DNA of 5,136 nucleotides. Source: Promethearchaeota archaeon (GTDB lineage Archaea; Asgardarchaeota; Lokiarchaeia; Sigynarchaeales; SOKP01). The notes below the pieces were generated by a model. It ran no database searches, was not told the DNA's origin, and saw nothing but the letters and a program-made list of their open reading frames with translations. The stretch is taken from assembly GCA_016839655.1 (NCBI GenBank), contig JAEOTW010000029.1:1-5136 (forward strand), written 5' to 3'. A program made the translations under genes and the position numbers. Below, in pieces: positions 1 through 5,136 of this stretch; position 1 is the first letter of the stretch, and every line of letters begins with the position of its first letter.

Positions 1-1
1 A

Positions 2-997
2 GTTAGTGAGGAACGAATAGAATTATGCAGAGACACGGGAAAGTCGATAATGAACTTAATTGAAAAAAGAATAAGGGCTTTAGATATAATCACTCATGAT
101 TCAATTGAAAATGCAATTAAGGTTGCACTATCATTTGGTGGTTCTACTAATATGGTACTACATTTATGTGCGTTATCACATGAATTAGGTGGTAATCTAA
201 ACCATTTTGATTTTGATAGAATTAGCAAAACAGTTCCTCTACTAGCCAAATTCAAACCCGCATCAGAATATAATCTCTCAGAGTTTCATGAAGCTGGTGG
301 TGTAAAAGTTTTAATGAAAAAATTATCAAAACTTTTAAATTTATCAACAAAAACAGTTCTGGGTTTAACTCTTAAAGATTATCTTAAAAATATAGAATTT
401 GAAGATTTCCAGATTATAAGGAACTTAGAAGATCCTATCTCAAGTGAAGGAGCGATTGCAGTATTAAAAGGAAATTTAGCACCTGAAGGTGCTATAATAA
501 AACAAAGTGCTGTTGATCCCAAAATGAGATATCATAAGGGTCCTGCTAAAGTCTTTGAATGTGAAGAAGACTTGAAAGATGCTTTAATATCAAATATTAT
601 TGAAAAAGGGGATGTATTAGTGATACGTTATGAAGGACCTAAGGGTTCTCCAGGGATGAGAGAATTGTCAATTCCGGCAGCAATTTTAATTGGTATGGGT
701 TTGGGTGATTCAGTAGCAATGATAACGGATGGAAGATACTCTGGAGCTACGAGAGGTCCTTGTATAGGGCATGTTTGTCCTGAAGCAATTGAGGGTGGCC
801 CAATTGCAATTGTTCAAAATGGTGATATAATAGAAATTGATCTTGATAATCGAAAATTAGACTTATTAATCCCTCAAGCAGAAATAGAGACCCGTTTAAA
901 CATGTGGGAAAAACCTGAAGTAAAGTTTAAAACGGGTTATTTAGGCATTTATAGAAAAATCGTAAGCTCAGCAAAGTATGGAGCATATCTACAATAA
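2..997 (+). CDS. ilvD: Dihydroxy-acid dehydratase (IlvD/Edd family), C-terminal part, 5' end cut by the window
   Basis: The reading frame is open from base 2, giving 331 residues; the Met at base 50 is internal, since homology to IlvD continues upstream of it. DHAD is usually about 550-570 residues, so roughly the last 60% is present. Family enzymes use an Fe-S cluster and Mg to dehydrate 2,3-dihydroxy acids to 2-keto acids in the cytosol, the third common step of valine/isoleucine synthesis. Family motifs, numbered from the Met at base 50, are GGSTN (30-34), GNLAPEGA (141-148), [14 protein letters not shown] (193-206), [12 protein letters not shown] (225-236, with the catalytic-type Ser 231) and [14 protein letters not shown] (240-253), followed by the C-terminal GYL..Y...VSSA..GA pattern. 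The Fe-S cysteines lie upstream of the window. The stretch after GMRE reads [13 protein letters not shown], where typical DHADs have something like MLxPTSAxxGMGL, so a related IlvD/Edd dehydratase with another sugar-acid or hydroxy-acid substrate is possible. The family is certain; the exact substrate is likely but not proven. Confidence 0.9.
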   Translation, partial: VSEERIELCRDTGKSIMNLIEKRIRALDIITHDSIENAIKVALSFGGSTNMVLHLCALSHELGGNLNHFDFDRISKTVPLLAKFKPASEYNLSEFHEAGGVKVLMKKLSKLLNLSTKTVLGLTLKDYLKNIEFEDFQIIRNLEDPISSEGAIAVLKGNLAPEGAIIKQSAVDPKMRYHKGPAKVFECEEDLKDALISNIIEKGDVLVIRYEGPKGSPGMRELSIPAAILIGMGLGDSVAMITDGRYSGATRGPCIGHVCPEAIEGGPIAIVQNGDIIEIDLDNRKLDLLIPQAEIETRLNMWEKPEVKFKTGYLGIYRKIVSSAKYGAYLQ

Positions 998-1008
998 ATT
1001 GTTAAATT

Positions 1009-2169
1009 ATGATTGATGAAACGCGTATATTAAAAAATTTAAAAGAATTTTCTTTTCCAAGGTTATCTGGAACTGACTTTGAGAAGAAATCGTTCATAAT
1101 TGCTAAAAAGAAGATAGAAGATCTAAGTTTTTCACCAATAGTTCAACAATTTTCTTTTAGTATTTTCTATTCAAGAATTTATCCTAAAGTTGCTTTAACA
1201 TTACTAAGTTGGCTTCTTATGGTTTTAGTTTTGAATTTTAATTTAGTTTTCAATGTAGTTAATCTATTTTTGATATTCATTTTAATTTTGATTCTAATTA
1301 TATATACTCGGAATCCAGAGACAATTAAAGTACAGCATGAATATCATTCTCAGAATTTATTTGTGAAACTATCATCTCAGGCTAAGAATGGAAGCTCAGA
1401 TTATAATATTTTCCTACTTTCACATTTAGATTCAAAAGGACAGACATTCTCGATAAAAATTCGCATCCAGTTGTATTATATATGGATTATTACTTTTTTC
1501 TTAGGTCTTTTAATTACAATCCTAAATTCTATTTTCTTAACTGAAGATTTCTTATTAATAGATATATTCGCAATTTTGATCATAAGTATTAATTTTGGAG
1601 CTACTGTTGTAATTTGGATAAATACAACTAATAATAAATCTAAAGGAGCTATAGATAATGCTTCTGGAATATCATGTGTTTTAGAACTGCTACATTATTA
1701 TTCAAATCCAAAAAATATGCTCAATAATTATGATTTGTGGTTTGTGTTTACCGGCGCAGAAGAATCTGGGACTATGGGTGTAAGAAATTTTTATAATAAT
1801 ATTAAAGATTTTGATAGAGATAAGACTTTCATAATCAACTTTGACTCTATCGCTAAAAAAGTAAATCTATGGGATCATGGTCTACTTAATAATAAAAATT
1901 ATAAATCTTTTAATTATATTTTAGAAAATAAAGATATAATGAGTTTAGAGAAGAAAACACATAGGTTTTACATTGGTACATATAGTGATGGATTATTTCT
2001 ATTAAATAAGAGATTCAAAGGACTTGGTAATGGAGACAAAAGCACTTATAATTATGTTCATTCTGAAAAAGATGATCTGGATAAAATTGATATAAATGTA
2101 TTGAAGAAACTCTGCCAATTTTATACAGTCCTATTAAATGAAGTTGATATTAATTTAAATAAACAATAA
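1009..2169 (+). CDS. Membrane-embedded M28-family zinc metallopeptidase
   Basis: A 386-residue protein with a complete M28 (aminopeptidase-like) metal site: His139 in SHLDS, bridging Asp216 in AIDNASG, general-base Glu251 and ligand Glu252 in TGAEESG, Asp279 in NFDS, and His351 in VHSEKDD. Family members use two zinc ions to remove N-terminal residues from peptides. Two hydrophobic hairpins are visible, about residues 61-100 and 155-204. The second lies between ligands His139 and Asp216, where soluble M28 enzymes have only a short loop. No signal peptide is seen. Lys/Arg-rich flanks on both hairpins (SRIYPK, TRNPETIK, KIRIQ, NNKSKG) and the acidic turn at 178-180 suggest by the positive-inside rule that the catalytic domain faces the cytosol. 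The N-terminal ~50 residues, with a FPRLSGTDFEKKSF segment, resemble the lead-in of many M28 proteins. The ATG follows the dehydratase stop by 11 bases with no Shine-Dalgarno, so co-transcription is possible. The peptide substrate cannot be told. Similar proteins are, from memory, frequent in Asgard archaea. Confidence 0.9.
   Translation: MIDETRILKNLKEFSFPRLSGTDFEKKSFIIAKKKIEDLSFSPIVQQFSFSIFYSRIYPKVALTLLSWLLMVLVLNFNLVFNVVNLFLIFILILILIIYTRNPETIKVQHEYHSQNLFVKLSSQAKNGSSDYNIFLLSHLDSKGQTFSIKIRIQLYYIWIITFFLGLLITILNSIFLTEDFLLIDIFAILIISINFGATVVIWINTTNNKSKGAIDNASGISCVLELLHYYSNPKNMLNNYDLWFVFTGAEESGTMGVRNFYNNIKDFDRDKTFIINFDSIAKKVNLWDHGLLNNKNYKSFNYILENKDIMSLEKKTHRFYIGTYSDGLFLLNKRFKGLGNGDKSTYNYVHSEKDDLDKIDINVLKKLCQFYTVLLNEVDINLNKQ
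2154..2161 (+). promoter_or_regulatory. Possible archaeal TATA box before the methyltransferase
   Basis: TTTAAATA matches the archaeal TATA-box consensus and overlaps the last codons of the peptidase gene. A start about 25 bases downstream would fall near 2180-2186, just where the open frame of the methyltransferase begins. The match is weak evidence: in DNA this AT-rich, about one such octamer per window is expected by chance, and no convincing purine-rich BRE sits directly upstream. Confidence 0.25.
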
Positions 2170-2180
2170 TAGAGTGCTGA

Positions 2181-2288
2181 TTAGTTATCCAGTATAATAA
2201 TAAGGATTTAGGAATAGTTATTACTCCTCCTAATACTGTAGAATATATTATATCAAGATTAGGAAGAATTCAAGAAGATCACAAAATT
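2181..2288 (+). other. In-frame N-terminal extension of the methyltransferase with no standard start codon
   Basis: The frame of the methyltransferase stays open upstream of its first ATG, back to a TGA at 2178-2180. The 36 codons read LVIQYNNKDLGIVITPP, then NTVEYIISRLGRIQEDHKI, and run straight into the motif I sequence DPCAGPG. This matches the usual start of TaqI/Eco57I-like adenine methyltransferases: a LGxxxTPP motif X, then a helix with the pattern xxVxxxxxxL, then the SAM-binding loop. The stretch contains no ATG, GTG or TTG in frame. A modest AAGGA (2202-2206) lies 7 bases before an ATA codon at 2214. Possible explanations are initiation at a rare codon (ATC 2187, ATA 2214, ATT 2220), a frameshift from the nearby GTG at 2174, 5' decay of the gene, or a sequencing indel. 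That the segment is, or recently was, coding is well supported; how it is translated is not. Confidence 0.7.
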
Positions 2289-3725
2289 ATGGACCCGTGT
2301 GCAGGACCTGGCATTTTTATAAAGAAGTTACTAGAATCTGGAATTAATAAAAATCAAATATTTGCTTATGATATAAATTCAAACTTTAAAAGCGAAATAG
2401 AAAAATTAGGTCTTTTCTTTAAGGAGCAAGATACACTTCTAGCTTTATATCCTGACTCATATAATGAATTTGATTTTATTGTGGGCAATCCACCATATTT
2501 AAACAAGGCAAGTAAATATGTTCGTAAAAACAAAGCAAAACTACGAAAAATATATGGGAAAATAAATGCTCATGAAACATATGCAATGTTTATTGTTAAT
2601 AGTATTTGGAGATTAAAAGATGGAGGAAAACTTGGTTTTATCACCAGCGATTCGTTCTTAACTCTAAGTACCCATAAAAAGCTAAGAAGATTTATCCTTA
2701 ATACCTGTAAAATTAACGAGATTCTTTTAGCACCAAAAAATTTGTTTTCTAATCAAAATGTAAGTACAAGCCCTGCAATTATAATTTTAACAAAATGTTC
2801 TGGTCAGAAAAATAAAGTTAACAGAGATAATAATTTAATGAGGATAATTCCTCGAATAAATAATGAGGAAGACTACCAATCTCCTCCAAATGTTAATCAA
2901 ATAAAGCAATTCAAGTATAATTTTTTACCATTTAACATTTTTTACACCGATGTTGATGAAAAAGTTATTGAATTATTTGAAAAAGCTCCTAAATTAGAAG
3001 AATACTTAAAGGGTTTTATAGGAATGCACACACATAATAATAGAAAATACATTGCTGCTATTGAGGGCACAGAACTAGCTGAGTTGTTTAATAATAGAAA
3101 CATGAAGATTAATGATTCGCAAAATAAATTCAAAATTATTAAGAGATCGGGTTTAGAAAACATTAAATGGAAACCTTATTTAAAACGAGGTGGCGCCGAC
3201 CAGTATTATCGACCAATCATGGAAGCCTTAGATTGGAGTGAGGAAGCTATAAAAATTTATGATATTCCAAAAAATGTACCGTTTGAAGAAGAAGGGATAA
3301 TAATAAGCGGAGTAAGTTCAAGATTAGCAGCACGTTATATGCCAAGGGGATGCTATTGGGATTCTAATAAAGCAATTGGATTTATAATTAAAAGTAAATT
3401 TGTTTCAATTGGCTATATGTTAGGTTTGCTTAATAGCTCGTTATATAATTACCTTGCCAAGGGAATTATCAATAATACTAGTAGTATCCAAATTACTGGA
3501 ATCCATGCCATCCCTTTTATAGAACCCGAAAAGGAAATTAAAGAAACAGTAGAAAAATTAGTGGAAACAATTATTAAATGTAAAGAAAAAAACTCTAAGT
3601 ATGATTATAATAAAGAGCAGAAAGTAATTGATGATACTATTTTTGATTTTTATGCTAGAAAATTTAACCTTCCTAACAATTTAAAGAAAGTTTTAGATGA
3701 TAAATATTCAATTTATCAGAATTAG
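2289..3725 (+). CDS. TaqI/Eco57I-like N6-adenine DNA methyltransferase with target-recognition region; true start probably upstream
   Basis: 478 residues from the first ATG, which falls directly before SAM-binding motif I (DPCAGPG, residues 2-8) and therefore omits motif X. Asp28 (AYDIN) sits at the motif II acidic position. NPPY at 67-70 is the catalytic motif IV of enzymes that methylate the N6 amino group of adenine. The Rossmann fold continues through GGKLGFITSDSF (112-123). Residues ~235-410 look like a target-recognition domain of the type IIG/PglX kind: a WKPYLKRGG segment (294-302), a GVSSRLAARYMPRG segment (341-354) and a LLNSSLYNYL...IHAIPF region (380-410). The C-terminus (~411-478) is a charged helical tail with the VIDDTIFDFYARKF pattern common at the ends of such enzymes. 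There is no room for an N-terminal nuclease domain, and no restriction endonuclease gene is visible beside it. It may be an orphan methyltransferase or part of a split restriction-modification or BREX-like system outside the window. The recognition sequence cannot be read from the protein. Because the 5' end has no normal start, a decaying gene is possible. Confidence 0.88.
   Translation: MDPCAGPGIFIKKLLESGINKNQIFAYDINSNFKSEIEKLGLFFKEQDTLLALYPDSYNEFDFIVGNPPYLNKASKYVRKNKAKLRKIYGKINAHETYAMFIVNSIWRLKDGGKLGFITSDSFLTLSTHKKLRRFILNTCKINEILLAPKNLFSNQNVSTSPAIIILTKCSGQKNKVNRDNNLMRIIPRINNEEDYQSPPNVNQIKQFKYNFLPFNIFYTDVDEKVIELFEKAPKLEEYLKGFIGMHTHNNRKYIAAIEGTELAELFNNRNMKINDSQNKFKIIKRSGLENIKWKPYLKRGGADQYYRPIMEALDWSEEAIKIYDIPKNVPFEEEGIIISGVSSRLAARYMPRGCYWDSNKAIGFIIKSKFVSIGYMLGLLNSSLYNYLAKGIINNTSSIQITGIHAIPFIEPEKEIKETVEKLVETIIKCKEKNSKYDYNKEQKVIDDTIFDFYARKFNLPNNLKKVLDDKYSIYQN
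3722..3725. other. Convergent stop-codon overlap
   Basis: The bases TTAG hold both stops: TAG of the plus-strand methyltransferase (3723-3725) and, on the minus strand, TAA of the ThDP enzyme (3724-3722). The two genes are tail to tail with no intergenic space, so each transcript's 3' end must run into the other gene and be antisense to it. Confidence 0.95.
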
Positions 3726-5134
3726 AGCTTTTCTCCTTTACTTTCTTGCTCATATTTCTTTCTTCGGTCTTCTATATACTCTGGTATTGGAACATCCCAC
3801 CAACCCACAGCGGGAGATCCTGTATAGGGATATTCCCTTTGAACTTCAATTTCTATTACTGCTGGTTTTCCTGATTTAGCAGCTCTTTCAAGTGTAGGAA
3901 TAATCTCTTTTTTGCCAGAAATTTTTTCAGAATAACACCCAAATGCTTCACCGATTTTAGCAAAATCAGGAGAATATGTTTTTCCCTTAATATCTTGAAA
4001 AGCTGTACCATAAGCCCTATCCTCTCCAAACGCAGCTTGTTGTAAGTCCTTAATTGCAATCCAACCATGATTATTAAGAACAATAAAGAAGATATTATCT
4101 AATCCGAGTTGGACTGCCATAGATAATTCTGATATAGTCATCATAAAATCTCCATCTCCAACAAGCGCAACAACTTGTCTATTAGGTTTTCCAATATCAA
4201 TTGACCCCAATTTAGCTCCAATTGCTGCAGGAACACAATATCCCATTGTTGAGAATCCTCCAGCGGTAAGACATGTGTTAGGTTCATAAAACACTAATTC
4301 TTGAAGCATCTGAGCTTGCACATTTCCAGAACTAGTTACTATTACAGCATCTCTGTCAAAAAAGTTTCTTACTTCTCTTAAAACTGTAGATATCATAACA
4401 GGTATTTTTGAATCATCTCGATTCTCATCAAGAAATTTGAACCATCTATGTTTCTCTTGTTGAATTTCTTTATAGTATTCTGTATTCTTATAATCTCTTG
4501 AATAATTTCCTAATTCTTCCAAAATTTGGGTCAGACAAGCTTTAGCGTCACCAACTATTCCTACAGAAACAGGATAATTCTTACCTATTTCATGTGGATC
4601 GATATCAATTTGAATTAGTTTTGTTGGTGGAATGGAAAAGCTTACGCCATCTTTATATGAACTCGCAGTTTGATCAGCAAATCTACAACCAATTGCGAGA
4701 ATAACATCTGCATTTGAAGTCATTTTTAGTCCAACTGTCGTACCTTTGGAACCCGCTGACCAGCAATAAAGTGGATGAGAATTATCAATAATATCTTTTC
4801 CCATCATGGTAACCACTATTGCTGCACCTATTCTTTCTGCTATACTTTTAACTTCTTCACTTGTATTTGAAGAAATTGCTCCTCCGCCTATGAATAAAAC
4901 AGGTCTTCTTGAGTCTTTAATTAACTGTACAGCTTTTTTTATAATTTCAGGATCACCCCTCATACGTCCAACTGATCTTCTCTCTAGAGGCTCTGGAATT
5001 TCTACATCAATAGAATTCGCTTGTACATCCATAGGAAGATCAATATGAACAGGTCCTCTTCTTCCTGTTAACATAATATTAAAAGCTCTCTGCATTATCG
5101 TTGCTAGTTGCCCTACAGTATCAACCTCGAAACT
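3722..5134 (-). CDS. Thiamine-diphosphate enzyme of the acetolactate synthase superfamily, N-terminus cut by the window
   Basis: 470 codons are visible; the frame is open to the right edge, and the Met at 5095 is internal to the typical VDTVGQL..I..RAF......RRGPVHIDLPMDVQ end of the PYR domain. Roughly 100-120 N-terminal residues, including the cofactor-activating Glu, should lie beyond. Numbered from that Met, the central (FAD/nucleotide-type) domain spans about 47-195, with MMGKDIIDNSHPLY (97-110), GCRFADQ (136-142) and IDIDPHEIGKNYP (163-175). The C-terminal ThDP/Mg-binding domain has GGFSTMGYCVPAAIGAKLG (279-297) and the GDG...NN cofactor motif (313-315, 341-342). In acetolactate synthases NN is followed by a stretch like GYLGMVRQWQ; here it reads HGWIAIKDLQ, so the conserved Met and Trp are Ala and Leu. 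The tail has GWWDVPIPEY (431-440), reminiscent of IolD-like and uncharacterised ThDP enzymes. The likely reaction type is 2-keto acid decarboxylation/carboligation or a related C-C bond reaction; calling it IlvB would be over-confident. No regulatory small subunit (IlvN) follows it. Confidence 0.88.
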   Translation of the reverse strand, partial: SFEVDTVGQLATIMQRAFNIMLTGRRGPVHIDLPMDVQANSIDVEIPEPLERRSVGRMRGDPEIIKKAVQLIKDSRRPVLFIGGGAISSNTSEEVKSIAERIGAAIVVTMMGKDIIDNSHPLYCWSAGSKGTTVGLKMTSNADVILAIGCRFADQTASSYKDGVSFSIPPTKLIQIDIDPHEIGKNYPVSVGIVGDAKACLTQILEELGNYSRDYKNTEYYKEIQQEKHRWFKFLDENRDDSKIPVMISTVLREVRNFFDRDAVIVTSSGNVQAQMLQELVFYEPNTCLTAGGFSTMGYCVPAAIGAKLGSIDIGKPNRQVVALVGDGDFMMTISELSMAVQLGLDNIFFIVLNNHGWIAIKDLQQAAFGEDRAYGTAFQDIKGKTYSPDFAKIGEAFGCYSEKISGKKEIIPTLERAAKSGKPAVIEIEVQREYPYTGSPAVGWWDVPIPEYIEDRRKKYEQESKGEKL

Positions 5135-5136
5135 AC

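Noticed and set aside
948..955. TTTATAGA as a TATA box for the M28 peptidase gene
   Set aside because: Imperfect match inside dehydratase coding sequence in very AT-rich DNA; the 11-base gap fits read-through from the upstream gene equally well.
2208..2233. Inverted repeat TTAGGA...TCCTAA with a 14-base loop just before the methyltransferase ATG
   Set aside because: Only six base pairs with a large loop, and it lies within sequence that encodes motif X; likely chance rather than an operator or attenuator.
2942..3163. Open frame of 73 codons on the minus strand inside the methyltransferase
   Set aside because: It lies wholly opposite well-supported methyltransferase sequence and shows no recognisable domain; AT-rich codon complement explains its length.
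3586..3592. Run of seven T on the minus strand, about 130 bases past the ThDP gene stop, as a possible archaeal terminator
   Set aside because: It encodes Lys-rich sequence of the methyltransferase (KEKNSK) and A-runs are common throughout; no way to tell it from background.
3726..3768. Pyrimidine-rich tract on the plus strand after the methyltransferase stop, as a possible U-rich terminator
   Set aside because: It is the complement of Lys/Arg/Glu codons at the end of the ThDP enzyme, so the base bias is explained by coding.
3697..3879. Plus-strand open frame of 60 codons, hydrophobic in places
   Set aside because: It spans the convergent junction and lies mostly opposite the C-terminus of the ThDP enzyme; its Leu/Phe-rich look is the complement of Lys/Glu codons.
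3856..4083. Minus-strand open frame of 75 codons in another frame
   Set aside because: It overlaps the conserved ThDP-binding domain on the same strand and has no independent signal.
4806..5048. Plus-strand open frame of 80 codons
   Set aside because: Antisense shadow of the central domain of the ThDP enzyme.

Overview
The window is AT-rich and gene-dense. It holds four protein-coding genes, two of them cut by the window edges. The Ile codon ATA and the Arg codons AGA/AGG are common, and no clear Shine-Dalgarno sequence precedes the one complete conventional start (1009). Together with a membrane-embedded M28 peptidase of a type I associate with Asgard (Lokiarchaeota-like) archaea, this suggests an uncultured archaeal genome. 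That placement is a moderate-confidence inference, because there is no rRNA or other taxonomic marker here.

Layout: (1) bases 2-997, plus strand, hold the C-terminal ~60% of an IlvD/Edd-family dehydratase, most simply dihydroxy-acid dehydratase of branched-chain amino acid synthesis. (2) Bases 1009-2169, plus strand, lie only 11 bases further on and encode an M28 zinc peptidase with two transmembrane hairpins. (3) About 2181-3725, plus strand, encodes a TaqI/Eco57I-like N6-adenine DNA methyltransferase with a target-recognition region but no nuclease. Its first ATG (2289) lies inside the conserved domain, and recognisable N-terminal sequence lies upstream with no ATG, GTG or TTG to start it. 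(4) Bases 3722-5134, minus strand, hold most of a thiamine-diphosphate (ThDP) enzyme of the acetolactate synthase superfamily, running off the right edge. Genes 3 and 4 converge and share a 4-base stop-codon overlap (TTAG).

The two outer genes look like branched-chain amino acid enzymes. However, the ThDP enzyme lacks the Met and Trp typical of the acetolactate synthase active site, and the dehydratase departs from the usual DHAD sequence around the Mg/substrate region, so both substrates are less certain than a family hit would imply. The two central genes have no obvious link to metabolism and look accessory. I see no RNA genes, CRISPR array, insertion sequence or long repeat. I found no convincing new multi-gene system. 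The points most worth a second look are the methyltransferase 5' end, the peptidase with a membrane hairpin between its zinc ligands, and the non-canonical active site of the ThDP enzyme.
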